Positions 53,681-61,576 of a stretch of DNA of 64,000 nt are shown piece after piece. Both the position numbers and the translations under genes were made by a program. A model generated the notes under the pieces. The model did no database searches, was not told where the DNA came from, and was given only the letters and a program-made list of their open reading frames with translations. Each line of letters opens with the position of its first letter. The first letter of the stretch is position 1. The stretch covers positions 124,001 to 188,000 of the forward strand of contig PLCM01000041.1 in assembly GCA_003134765.1 (NCBI GenBank), given 5' to 3'. This DNA comes from Spartobacteria bacterium (lineage in GTDB: Bacteria > Verrucomicrobiota > Verrucomicrobiia > Chthoniobacterales > UBA10450).

Positions 53681-54427
53681 ATGACGCATTACCTCGACGC
53701 AGCCGTGGAAGCGGCCCGGGCCGCCGGCGAATTGCTCCGTCACAATTTTCAGCAGCCGCTCCGCGTGAATTCATCGGAAGCGCACGACATCAAGCTCGAG
53801 ATCGATGTTCGCGCCCAGACCCTGATCACTAAGCTGCTCCTGGAAAAATTTCCCGAGCACGCCCTTTACGGCGAGGAGGGAATCGTCGGCGACCAGACGA
53901 GCGATCACCAATGGGTGGTCGACCCGCTCGATGGCACGGTGAATTATTTTTACGGCATCCCGCACTTCTGCGTCTCGATCGCGCTCAGGTACAAGGGGGA
54001 AATCATCGTCGGAGTGATTTATGATCCAATGCGCCATGAATTGTGGAAGGCGCAGAAGGGGGAACAACCGAATCTGAACGGCAAACCGTTTCGGGTAAGT
54101 GAACGAGCGGATTTGCGCGAAGCGGTGATCTCGGTCGGGCTTTCCAAGACGGGCGTGACGATCGCGGCCGGTCTGCCTTTGCTCCAGGAGATGGTGCATC
54201 GGGCGCGGAAATGCCGGCTGATGGGCAGCGCGGCGCTCGACATGGCCTACGTGGCGTGCGGACGTTTCGACGCTTACATCGAGCAGGGCATCAGTCTCTG
54301 GGACATCGCGGCCGGATGGATTCTGGTGGAAACGGCCGGCGGCACGGTGGAGATGAAGCCGCGCGCGGACATGAAAGACAAATACAGCATCGTGGCGTCG
54401 AACGGCGTCGTCGATTTGAAATTGTGA
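53681..54427 (+). CDS. suhB: Inositol-monophosphatase family phosphatase
   Basis: A 248-residue Mg-dependent phosphatase. The metal motifs are in order: FPEHALYGEEG (first Glu), WVVDPLDGTVNYFYG (the DPLDGT core) and the C-terminal WDIAAGWILVETAGG. AVEAARAAGELL is the usual N-terminal helix. Substrates in the family include inositol-1-phosphate, histidinol phosphate and nucleotide analogues such as PAP, so the reaction is not fixed. It is the first gene of a small group with ispF, overlapping by 4 bases. The gene symbol is by similarity only. Confidence 0.88.
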   Translation: MTHYLDAAVEAARAAGELLRHNFQQPLRVNSSEAHDIKLEIDVRAQTLITKLLLEKFPEHALYGEEGIVGDQTSDHQWVVDPLDGTVNYFYGIPHFCVSIALRYKGEIIVGVIYDPMRHELWKAQKGEQPNLNGKPFRVSERADLREAVISVGLSKTGVTIAAGLPLLQEMVHRARKCRLMGSAALDMAYVACGRFDAYIEQGISLWDIAAGWILVETAGGTVEMKPRADMKDKYSIVASNGVVDLKL

Positions 54428-54906
54428 GCACGATCCGATGCGGAAACGGTTACGACGCGCACCGGCTCGCCCCGGGCCGCAAATTGATCCTGGGCGGGGT
54501 CGAGATTCCGCATGAGCGTGGACTCGACGGGCATTCGGACGCGGACGTGATCTGTCACGCGATCGCGGATGCGTTGCTGGGCGCGGTCGGCGAAAGCGAC
54601 ATCGGCCATCATTTCCCGAACACGGACGAGTCGATCCGCGGGATCAGCAGCATCGAGATCTTGCAGCGGGTCAAGGCGTTTCTGGCGGAGATTCATGCCC
54701 GGCCGTTGAACGTGGACGCGACCTTGATCGCGGAAGCGCCGAAGATTGCCCCGCACATTCCAGCGATGCGAGAGAAGATCGCCGCGGCGCTCCATCTGGA
54801 AACGGCGCGCGTGAGCATCAAGGCGACCACGAACGAAGGCCTGGGCGCGATCGGCCGCGGCGAAGGGATGGCGGCGATGGCGGTGGCAACGGTGGAGATG
54901 GAGTGA
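54424..54906 (+). CDS. ispF: 2-C-methyl-D-erythritol 2,4-cyclodiphosphate synthase
   Basis: A 160-residue trimeric enzyme of the MEP isoprenoid pathway. The zinc site is in CGNGYDAHRLAPGRKL and the second half of the active site in GHSDADVICHAIADALLGA. GESDIGHHFPNTDESIRG and ATTNEGLGAIGRGEG complete the signature. The GTG at 54424 overlaps the IMPase stop and gives the family N-terminus; a longer frame read from 54211 is an antisense-like shadow of the IMPase. It is followed by a family A repeat and cysS. Confidence 0.95.
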   Translation: MSTIRCGNGYDAHRLAPGRKLILGGVEIPHERGLDGHSDADVICHAIADALLGAVGESDIGHHFPNTDESIRGISSIEILQRVKAFLAEIHARPLNVDATLIAEAPKIAPHIPAMREKIAAALHLETARVSIKATTNEGLGAIGRGEGMAAMAVATVEME

Positions 54907-54915
54907 TTGCTTATC

Positions 54916-55007
54916 GTCATTCTGAGCGAAGCGAAGCGGAGTCGAAGAATCCCGTGGAAACGCGTGCCGTAATGCCGCGGGATGTCTCGACTTCGCTCGA
55001 CATGACA
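54916..55007. repeat. Dispersed palindromic repeat, family A copy 4
   Basis: The left arm starts GTCATTCTGAGCGAAGCG, then AAGCGGAGTCGAAGAATCCCG; the right arm is CGGGATGTCTCGACTTCGCT followed by CGACATGACAGG. It ends 8 bases before the cysS ATG, and the AGGA of its right edge may serve as that gene's ribosome site. Confidence 0.85.
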
Positions 55008-55015
55008 GGATCGCG

Positions 55016-56467
55016 ATGATTCGCCTTTTCAACACCTACTCGCGGACGCTCGAGGAATTCCGCCCGCTCGATCCGGCGGGACGCGAGGTGAAGATGTACA
55101 CCTGCGGACCCACGGTTTACAGTCACGCCCACATCGGAAATTTTCGCGCCTACGTTTTTGAGGATCTCCTCCAACGGCACCTGGAGCTGCGCGGATTCAA
55201 AGTCCGGCGCGTCATGAACATCACGGACGTGGATGACAAAACAATCCGTGGATCGCGCGAAGCGGGGGTGCCGCTGGCGGAATTCACCGCGCCGTTCAAG
55301 AAGGCGTTCTTCGAAGACCTCGAGACCCTGCGGATCAAGCGGGCTGATTCCTTTCCGGAGGCAACCGACCCGCGCGAGATCGGGAAAATGATCGAGATGA
55401 TCGGAACGTTACTGGAACGGGGCCTCGCCTATCAGGCGGAGGACAAGTCGGTTTACTTTCGGATCAACAAATTCCCGGATTACGGCAAGCTCGCCCATTT
55501 TGACCTGGCGGAATTACGCTCGACCGGCCGGGTGCAGAGCGACGAGTACGACAAGGAGAACATCGGCGATTTCGCACTCTGGAAAGCGTGGGATGAAGTG
55601 GATGGCGCGGTGAAGTGGGAAAGTCCGTGGGGAGCCGGCCGGCCGGGCTGGCATATCGAATGCAGCGCGATGGCGACTCAGCTGCTGGGCGAGCAGCTCG
55701 ATATTCATTGTGGCGGGGTCGACAATATCTTTCCGCATCACGAAGCGGAGATCGCGCAGACGGAAGGATGCACCGGGAAACAGTTCGTTCGCTACTGGCT
55801 GCATTGCGCGCACCTCATGGTCGAAGGGCAGAAGATGGCGAAATCGCTCGGGAATTTTTACACGCTGCGCGATGTGATCGCGAAGGGATACAGCGGACGC
55901 GAAGTGCGATATGCGTTGATGCGGGTGCATTATCGGGCACCACTGAATTTTACCTGGGAAGGAATGGAGGAGGCGCGGCAGGCGTTGGCGCGGGTGGATG
56001 ATTGGGCGCGCCGATTAGGGGGGAAGGTTGAGGAGGAAGAAAACGTCCAACCCGCCTCTGCCCTGGACGGGCTCCGCCGTGGCGAGCGTCCAACGTCCAA
56101 CGTCCAACATCCAATGGAAGAGTTTGAGGCGGCGCTGGACGATGACTTGAACATTTCTGGCGCTCTCGGGATTTTGTTTGAGACGATTCGAGAAACCAAT
56201 CGGCGGATCGACGCCGGTGAGATTGATGCGAGCGAGGCGAAGGCGTGGCTGGAATGGTGGGAGCGCGTCGATCGGGTCCTGGCGATCAGCGGGGAGGACG
56301 GGGCGTTGACGGCGGAGATTTTGGCGCTGGGGGAGGCGCGGATGCAGGCGAGGCTTGCAAAGGATTGGCGAAAAAGTGATGAATTGCGCGACGAACTGGC
56401 CGCGCGCGGTTGGGAGGCCCGGGACACCAAGGACGGGCAGAAAATCACGCGGCGCGGTGGAGCGTAA
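55016..56467 (+). CDS. cysS: Cysteinyl-tRNA synthetase with an in-frame repeat insertion
   Basis: A 483-residue class Ia synthetase charging tRNA-Cys. MYTCGPTVYSHAHIGN gives the zinc Cys and HIGH-like motif, NITDVDDKTI follows, and GWHIECSAMA with HCGGVDNIFPHHEAE carries the zinc ligands. The KMSKS motif reads KMAKS. After the catalytic domain, residues about 344-368 ([20 protein letters not shown]) are encoded by a dispersed repeat lying at 56045-56113. The DALR anticodon domain resumes at FEAALDDDLNISGALG. The insertion keeps the frame and lies in a linker, so the enzyme probably still works. It starts 8 bases after a family A repeat. Confidence 0.93.
   Translation: MIRLFNTYSRTLEEFRPLDPAGREVKMYTCGPTVYSHAHIGNFRAYVFEDLLQRHLELRGFKVRRVMNITDVDDKTIRGSREAGVPLAEFTAPFKKAFFEDLETLRIKRADSFPEATDPREIGKMIEMIGTLLERGLAYQAEDKSVYFRINKFPDYGKLAHFDLAELRSTGRVQSDEYDKENIGDFALWKAWDEVDGAVKWESPWGAGRPGWHIECSAMATQLLGEQLDIHCGGVDNIFPHHEAEIAQTEGCTGKQFVRYWLHCAHLMVEGQKMAKSLGNFYTLRDVIAKGYSGREVRYALMRVHYRAPLNFTWEGMEEARQALARVDDWARRLGGKVEEEENVQPASALDGLRRGERPTSNVQHPMEEFEAALDDDLNISGALGILFETIRETNRRIDAGEIDASEAKAWLEWWERVDRVLAISGEDGALTAEILALGEARMQARLAKDWRKSDELRDELAARGWEARDTKDGQKITRRGGA
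56045..56113. repeat. Family D repeat inside cysS
   Basis: The first 54 bases match, in reverse complement, the element at 49151-49204 at 52 of 54 positions. The remainder is the ACGTCCAAC-type tandem run. It encodes an in-frame peptide in the linker of CysS. Confidence 0.85.
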
Positions 56468-56469
56468 AG

Positions 56470-57159
56470 ATGTTTTCGCCGGCGGAATTTCTCAGTCTCG
56501 AACACACGGCGCACCCGAAGCTGTTTGAATCGCAGAAATATGTCTGGGACGCTCTGCGGCAGATCGCGAGCTATTTGCAGTTTCGCCTGAAACCGGCGGT
56601 CCTGGGCGAGCTCATCGGGAAACCTTTCATCAGCAACGCCGTCTTCATCGGCGCGGGAACGATCATCGAGCAGGGCGCAGTCTTGAAAGGGCCGGCGTGG
56701 ATTGGCGAAAACTGCCATATCCGCAGCGGCTGCTACGTGCGCGAGAATGTGATCGTGGGCAACGGCGTGGTCATGGGGAATTCATGCGAATTCAAAAACT
56801 GCATCCTCTTCGATGAAGCGCAGGTGCCGCATTTCAATTATGTCGGCGACTCGATCCTCGGGCATCGGGCACACCTCGGCGCGGGCGTCATTCTCTCCAA
56901 CGTGAAACTGGACCATCGGGAGATTCATGTCAGTGCGGCGGATGGCGATATCGCCACCGGACTAACGAAGTTCGGCGCAGTGGTGGGCGACCGGACGGAG
57001 ATCGGCTGCAATGCGGTGATCAACCCGGGATCGGTCCTGGGAAGAGATTGCATCGTTTATCCGGGCGCGAATTTTCGGGGAGTGTTGCCAAGCGCGAGCG
57101 TGGTAAAGGTGCGGCAGAATTTGCAGGTCCTGACCCGGCGGAGTGTGAACGGGGAGTAA
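56470..57159 (+). CDS. Left-handed beta-helix acyltransferase-like protein (GlmU C-terminal type)
   Basis: A 229-residue protein. Residues 60-215 form hexapeptide turns (AVFIGAGTIIEQGAVLKGPAWIGENCHI, then IVGNGVVMGNSC and GAVVGDRTEIGCNAVINPG, outlined here). The N-terminal 50 residues are helical and lack a pyrophosphorylase domain. The hexapeptide helix matches acetyltransferase domains of GlmU and similar nucleotide-sugar enzymes, where an active-site His is typical (GHRAHLGAGV here). It may acetylate a sugar phosphate or sugar nucleotide. The ATG at 56470 starts directly after cysS (2-base gap). Confidence 0.75.
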   Translation: MFSPAEFLSLEHTAHPKLFESQKYVWDALRQIASYLQFRLKPAVLGELIGKPFISNAVFIGAGTIIEQGAVLKGPAWIGENCHIRSGCYVRENVIVGNGVVMGNSCEFKNCILFDEAQVPHFNYVGDSILGHRAHLGAGVILSNVKLDHREIHVSAADGDIATGLTKFGAVVGDRTEIGCNAVINPGSVLGRDCIVYPGANFRGVLPSASVVKVRQNLQVLTRRSVNGE

Positions 57160-57164
57160 CCCTC

Positions 57165-57247
57165 GTCATCCCGAGCGAAGTCGAGGGATCCCGGGATGCG
57201 GCCCTTAAGGAATCGCGACGGGATCCCTCGACTTGCTCGGGATGACA
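57165..57247. repeat. Dispersed palindromic repeat, family A copy 5
   Basis: GTCATCCCGAGCGAAGTCGA then GGGATCCCGGGAT; the right arm is CGGGATCCCTCGACTTGCT followed by CGGGATGACA. It is the most compact, nearly perfect copy and lies between the beta-helix gene and tRNA-Ser. Confidence 0.9.
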
Positions 57248-57259
57248 GCGATTTAGGTC

Positions 57260-57344
57260 CGGATGGGCAGGGATTCGAACCCTGGTTGCCTTTCGGCAAA
57301 CACGCTTTCCAGGCGTGCGCATTAGACCACTCTGCCACCCATCC
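57260..57344 (-). tRNA. tRNA-Ser (anticodon GGA)
   Basis: An 85-base class II tRNA read on the minus strand. The acceptor arms GGATGGG and CCCATCC pair. The anticodon arm is CACGC-CTGGAAA-GCGTG, giving anticodon GGA. A long variable arm (TTTGCCGAAAGGCAA) and the T arm CAGGGTTCGAATCCCTG follow. The discriminator base is G, usual for serine tRNAs, and the CCA end is not encoded (GACC follows). It reads UCC and UCU codons. Confidence 0.96.
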
Positions 57345-57381
57345 CTGAAATTCTTGCTCCTGCTCCTGTTCAAAGCAGAAA

Positions 57382-57412
57382 GATCATGAGCAGGATCATG
57401 ATCATGAGCAGG
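57382..57412. repeat. Short direct repeat upstream of tRNA-Ser
   Basis: GATCATGAGCAGG occurs at 57382-57394 and again at 57400-57412, with ATCAT between. It lies between the hemQ stop and the tRNA 5' end. A role is not apparent; it may be part of another small repeat family. Confidence 0.5.
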
Positions 57413-57416
57413 TAGA

Positions 57417-58238
57417 TTAAAGCTGCAACCGGCGGAACAGTTCGTCGAGCGGGAGTTGCAGCCCAATGAAAAACTCACCGAACTCGCCATATTCTGCGCT
57501 CACCGGATCGAACCGCATCTCGTAAACGATCGATTTGATTTGAAAGGTGTCCTGCGAGAAAAGCGTCACCCCCCACTCCGCGTCATCCAGCCCCGTCGAC
57601 CCGGTGATGAGCTGTTTCACTTTGCCAGCGTATTGCCGGCCGACGGCGCCGTGTCCCAGCATGAGCTTGCGGCGATCTTCGAAAGCCAGCGAATACCAGT
57701 TGCGTTGTTCGCCGCGGCGTTTGCTCATGTTATAGAAGCAGACGACCGGCCAGTCCGGCAGCGTCGGATAAACGCGGTCGTGCCGGTAATGCTTCATGCG
57801 CTCATCGAAAGCCGTCATCGCTTTCTCGAACTCGGGCGTGCCGCGATTGATCCTCTGCTCGTTCTCGAGAACCGCGGCGTAATCATCCGGGGTCGTCTTG
57901 TATTCGCTCTCCTCGGTAAGCGAAAGATAGCTGTAAACGGGATCCAGCACGTCAGGGCCGAGGACGAGGCTGAGCTGTTTCTCGATGCGATTTGCCGCGT
58001 GCAGGTCGGGCGTGATCAACATGAAACCGAGATCCGCCTTCGGCGTGACCATGCTCAAGGTGAGGAGTTGAGTTGATTCCAGGGCGCGGATTTCCTGCAC
58101 GAGCGAAGAGAGCGCGACCTTGGCATTCCGTTGTTCCTCGGTGGTAAGCAACTGCCATTGGCCATGCTCGATCCGGTAATAGAGATGGAGACAATGCCAG
58201 CCCTGCTCAGGCATCAGGGGCGCGTCGTTCTTGTTCAT
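57417..58238 (-). CDS. hemQ: Coproheme decarboxylase (HemQ/ChdC)
   Basis: A 273-residue chlorite-dismutase-fold protein. The signature region VCFYNMSKRRGEQRNWYSLA, then FEDRRKLMLGHGAVGRQYAGKV, and ITGSTGLDDAEWGVTLFSQD match HemQ closely; the conserved His of LMLGHG would be the haem-proximal ligand. HemQ decarboxylates coproheme to haem b in the coproporphyrin-dependent pathway. In HemQ of Firmicutes the catalytic Tyr is in a Y-P-M-S-K motif; here the matching position reads FYNMSK, with Tyr retained one residue off or substituted, which needs checking. It is co-directional with the rhomboid-like gene, 4 bases downstream of its stop. The ATG at 58238 gives a family-like N-terminus. Confidence 0.85.
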   Translation of the reverse strand: MNKNDAPLMPEQGWHCLHLYYRIEHGQWQLLTTEEQRNAKVALSSLVQEIRALESTQLLTLSMVTPKADLGFMLITPDLHAANRIEKQLSLVLGPDVLDPVYSYLSLTEESEYKTTPDDYAAVLENEQRINRGTPEFEKAMTAFDERMKHYRHDRVYPTLPDWPVVCFYNMSKRRGEQRNWYSLAFEDRRKLMLGHGAVGRQYAGKVKQLITGSTGLDDAEWGVTLFSQDTFQIKSIVYEMRFDPVSAEYGEFGEFFIGLQLPLDELFRRLQL

Positions 58239-58242
58239 TGGG

Positions 58243-59025
58243 TCAGACCGGAGCATTCGCCGGACGGGGCAAGTGGGCCAGACAATATTCTTCGCCGTCA
58301 CGCGCCACGCGAAACTCCAGACTCGGATCGGTCAATTCGGTGGCGCCGCAGGTCGCGCAGCGGTGAAGCGATTCCTCTTCGGGGCGCGATTGGATTTCAA
58401 AACGCTTGCGGCGAACGGCGACCTCTTTGCGTTGCCGCAGATGTTGAATCACTCCCGGACCGAAGAAGATAAGGTAATTGCTGAGCGCGGCGATCAGCGC
58501 CAGGCGATAGGAATTCGACTGCGTAACGAAGGCCAGAAGCAGGAACGCCGCATAAACCCAGGCGATCCATTTGATCTTCAGCGGCAGGATAAAGAAAACG
58601 TAGATGATCTCTTCCGGATAGAAATGGGCGAACGCGAAGAAGAGCGTCGTAAACAGCATCTGGTTCGAAAACTGGCTGTTCGAAAGGACCGCGGCCATGG
58701 TGGTGCCGATCATCCCCACCAGAAAATAGAGCGTCAGCCGAAACGGGCCCCAGGCGCGCTCAAGGCCATCGCCGATGAACCAAAGGAACCAGAGCGCGAT
58801 CAGGACAAGCAGTGGGTGCGATGCCTGGGGAACGAAAATGTAGGTAACGAGACGCCAGACTTCGCCCGCGCGGATCCGGGCCATATCGAGGGAGAGGTAC
58901 GAATCAAAGCCCTTGTTCAGGTAAACCAGAATGAAAACAAGGACGTTGAGCGCGACGATGGCGCGAACCAAACCCGGGATGGCGATGAACCCCAGGCGTC
59001 GTTCAAGTTTGTCCAAAAATTTCAT
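58243..59025 (-). CDS. Rhomboid-like membrane protein without the catalytic serine
   Basis: A 260-residue protein with about six membrane helices. The N-terminal topology and the segment GEVWRLVTYIFVPQ are rhomboid-like (a W-R-x-x-T motif after the first helix). Where active rhomboids have GxSG, this protein reads GMIGTTMAAVLSNSQFSNQML, and the FFILPLKIKWIAWVYA segment corresponds to the iPvK helix; no catalytic Ser or His dyad is evident. A C-terminal soluble tail has CATCGATELTD and EEYCLAHL, a possible zinc-binding cluster. It is probably an inactive rhomboid homologue. It is followed by hemQ with a 4-base gap. Confidence 0.7.
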   Translation of the reverse strand: MKFLDKLERRLGFIAIPGLVRAIVALNVLVFILVYLNKGFDSYLSLDMARIRAGEVWRLVTYIFVPQASHPLLVLIALWFLWFIGDGLERAWGPFRLTLYFLVGMIGTTMAAVLSNSQFSNQMLFTTLFFAFAHFYPEEIIYVFFILPLKIKWIAWVYAAFLLLAFVTQSNSYRLALIAALSNYLIFFGPGVIQHLRQRKEVAVRRKRFEIQSRPEEESLHRCATCGATELTDPSLEFRVARDGEEYCLAHLPRPANAPV

Positions 59026-59100
59026 CGCTGCGAGCACGGTAGAGTAAGCGCGGCTTGCTTCAACTGACAGACAGACGGGAGAGAAAACTAGCGCTTTCAA

Positions 59101-59524
59101 AGTGGGGTCATCCTCGGCCGCGTAGACGGCGAGGGACCTCTCCTGCGCTCAACCGCTTTCGCGAACCCGACAGCTCGCAACGTCATCAGATGCTCGATCT
59201 TTGGCGGTAGCCGATATTCCAACTGAGAGGTCCCTCGGCGTGCTTTGCCAGCCTCGGGATGACCCACTCGCCTGGCCGCGCCCAAATTCGCTCGATTCAC
59301 CTTCGTTGACACAGTGGGGTCATCCCGAGCCGCGTAGACGGCGAGGGACCTCTCCTGCGCTCAACCGCTTTCGCGAACCCGACAGCTCGCAACGTCATCA
59401 GATGCTCGATCTTTGGCGGTAGCCGATATTCCAACTGAGAGGTCCCTCGGCGTGCTTTGCCAGCCTCGGGATGACCCACTCGCCTGGCCGCACCCAAATT
59501 CGCTCGATCCACCTTCGTTGACAC
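59101..59524. repeat. Tandem duplication of a 212-base hairpin-bearing element
   Basis: Bases 59101-59312 and 59313-59524 are nearly identical, differing at a handful of positions. Each copy contains a long inverted repeat: GTCATCC...GAGGGACCTCTC paired with GAGAGGTCCCTCGG...GGGATGAC, the same sort of ends as family A. It fills most of the 517-base gap between the rhomboid-like gene and gcvT; otherwise the gap holds no gene. Confidence 0.92.
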
Positions 59525-59543
59525 GCTACCTGTCGCATCTACG

Positions 59544-60653
59544 ATGACGCTCATGAGCGAAGCCGCGCCCAGGAAAACACCGCTCTTCGACGAGCACGTC
59601 CGGCTCGGCGCGAAAATGATCCCGTTCGGAGATTGGATGATGCCCGTCCAATACAGCGGGATTATCGATGAACACAAGGCGGTGCGGAAAAACGTCGGCG
59701 TCTTCGACATTTCTCACATGGGCCAGCTGGTGGCCACCGGACCGCGCGCCGGTGCGTGGCTCAATGAGATGCTCACGAACAACATCGACAAGCTTGAGGT
59801 GGGCACCGGGCAATACACCTTTTTGCTGAACGAGCAGGGCGGGATCATCGACGACCTGATCGTTTATCGAACGGAGCCGGAAAAGTTTCTGCTCGTCGTC
59901 AATGCGTCGCGCACGGAGGAAGATTTCGCGTGGTTGCAAAAGCATCTCGCTGACAGCACCGCCCTGGGGAATCGGAGCGCGGACTTTGGCGGGCTCGCGA
60001 TCCAGGGGCCGCGCGTCATCGAGCTGCTCCAGGCGATGGTCGGCAAAGAGACGGAATTGCCGGAGCGAAATCAGATCAAGGACTTCGCCTACGATGGCAT
60101 CACCCTCACGATCGCCCGGACGGGATATACCGGCGAAGATGGCGTGGAAGTTTTCTTTGCCGCCAAAGATGCAGCGAAAGTCTGGAACGATTTGCTCTCG
60201 AAGGGGAAAGAATTCGATATCCGACCCTGCGGACTCGGGGCGCGCGATACGTTGCGCCTTGAAATGTGTTATCCGCTGAACGGCTCGGATCTTTCTCCCA
60301 AGCACAACCCGATCGAGGCTGGTCTGGGCTTCTTCGTGGACCTGAAAAAACCGAAGTTCGTCGGCCGCGAAGTTTTGACGGAGGCCAAAGAGAAGGGAAC
60401 GGCCACCCGGCTCATCGCGTTTCGGATGAAAAGCAAAGGGCCGCCGCCCCGCCCGCACTATTCAGTCTGGCAGGATGGCCAGCGGATCGGCGAAGTGACC
60501 AGCGGCAGCTTATCGCCGAGCTTGAACGAAGGGATCGGGATGGCCTACGTTGCGACCGAACACGCCAGGGTGGGCTCCGAGATCGAGATCGAAATTCGCG
60601 ACCGGAAACTCCCGGCAGTCATCGAGAAAAAACCGCTCTACAAAAAATCATGA
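59544..60653 (+). CDS. gcvT: Aminomethyltransferase (glycine cleavage system T protein)
   Basis: A 369-residue T protein that moves the methylene group from the aminomethyl-lipoyl H protein to tetrahydrofolate, releasing ammonia. Family motifs: TPLFDEHVRLGAKMIPFGDW, GVFDISHMGQ, TGQYTFLLNEQGGIIDDLIVYR, ARTGYTGEDGVEVF (folate-binding and catalytic Asp region) and GARDTLRLEMCYPLNG. Length is normal. An ATG three codons later (59553) is an alternative start. It overlaps gcvH by 4 bases. The GcvP subunits are not in the window. Confidence 0.96.
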   Translation: MTLMSEAAPRKTPLFDEHVRLGAKMIPFGDWMMPVQYSGIIDEHKAVRKNVGVFDISHMGQLVATGPRAGAWLNEMLTNNIDKLEVGTGQYTFLLNEQGGIIDDLIVYRTEPEKFLLVVNASRTEEDFAWLQKHLADSTALGNRSADFGGLAIQGPRVIELLQAMVGKETELPERNQIKDFAYDGITLTIARTGYTGEDGVEVFFAAKDAAKVWNDLLSKGKEFDIRPCGLGARDTLRLEMCYPLNGSDLSPKHNPIEAGLGFFVDLKKPKFVGREVLTEAKEKGTATRLIAFRMKSKGPPPRPHYSVWQDGQRIGEVTSGSLSPSLNEGIGMAYVATEHARVGSEIEIEIRDRKLPAVIEKKPLYKKS

Positions 60654-61027
60654 ATGTTCCCGACGATCTTCATTACACCGAATCCCACGAATGGGTCCGC
60701 GTGGAAGGCGAGAATGCCCGGGTCGGTATTACCGATCATGCCCAAGCCGAGCTGACGGATGTCGTTTACGTCGAACTGCCGAAGGTCGGAGCGACGGCTG
60801 AGGCGAAGGGGCAGATCGCGGTCGTGGAATCGGTGAAAGCCGCCAGCGACATCTACGCTCCGGTCAAAGGCACGGTCGTCGAAGTGAATAAAGCGCTGGA
60901 AGGAAATCCGGCGTTGATTAACACCGATCCTTTCGGAGAAGGCTGGATCTTTGTGCTGAAGATGGCCTCGCCGGATGAGGTGAAGCAGCTGAAGGACGCG
61001 GCCGCTTATCGCGCGGCGATCGGCTAA
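60650..61027 (+). CDS. gcvH: Glycine cleavage system H protein
   Basis: A 125-residue lipoyl carrier that shuttles the aminomethyl intermediate between P, T and L proteins. The lipoylated Lys63 is in AVVESVKAASDIYAP. The N-terminus DDLHYTESHEWVRVEG and the C-terminal EGWIFVLKMASPDEVKQL are standard. Its ATG overlaps the gcvT stop (ATGA), giving coupled translation. It ends 4 bases inside the end of the convergent receiver gene. Confidence 0.97.
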   Translation: MNVPDDLHYTESHEWVRVEGENARVGITDHAQAELTDVVYVELPKVGATAEAKGQIAVVESVKAASDIYAPVKGTVVEVNKALEGNPALINTDPFGEGWIFVLKMASPDEVKQLKDAAAYRAAIG

Positions 61028-61437
61028 CGTTTCGCCTTGCTGTGCACCTGCATCGGGGGCGCAGGGCTGAGCATTTCTTCCACGAACCGGACGAGATCGT
61101 CCAGGGTCACTGCGGCCGCGAGGAAACTATAGCCGCTGATGAATCCCCCGGTCATGACCTTCTTTTCGGCAGAGGGATTACCACTCAGGTAAAGGAACGG
61201 CGTGTCTTTCAGGGTGGGCTCGCTTTGCAGTTGTCGATTCAGGTCTTCGCTCTCCGAGGTCCCGGCAGCATCGAGGAGAACGAGGTCGGGCCGGAACCAG
61301 GGAGCGGCGTGCTGAGCCAGCCGGACGTCTCCTTCCACCTTGACCAGAAACCGGCCGGTGCTTTCGAGGGCCCGCCTAACGAGAGCCGTAATTTTCGGTT
61401 CGTGATCGATCAGCAGGATCTTTTTCAGGAAGGTCAT
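61024..61437 (-). CDS. Stand-alone response-regulator receiver domain
   Basis: A 137-residue receiver. The N-terminus KKILLIDHEPKI gives the acidic pair region (Asp-His-Glu), the phosphoacceptor Asp is in DLVLLDAAGTS, and FLYLSGNPSAEKKVMTGG gives the Ser/Thr and Lys positions. There is no output domain, so it may act through a partner protein. The ATG at 61437 is preferred over 61455. It is convergent with gcvH (4-base overlap) and is the only gene of a signalling type nearby; no cognate kinase is adjacent. Confidence 0.85.
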   Translation of the reverse strand: MTFLKKILLIDHEPKITALVRRALESTGRFLVKVEGDVRLAQHAAPWFRPDLVLLDAAGTSESEDLNRQLQSEPTLKDTPFLYLSGNPSAEKKVMTGGFISGYSFLAAAVTLDDLVRFVEEMLSPAPPMQVHSKAKR

Positions 61438-61576
61438 GGTTCGGCGGCCTACCAAGCATCGGATATGCCAGCGCGGAGCGGCGGGGGAACTAATGATGGA
61501 GCCGGTGCCCTCGATGCGGGGGGCGGCCCGGCCAATCCTGGGGTCGCGACCGGCCTGAGGGCAGGCCGTCTCCAGG

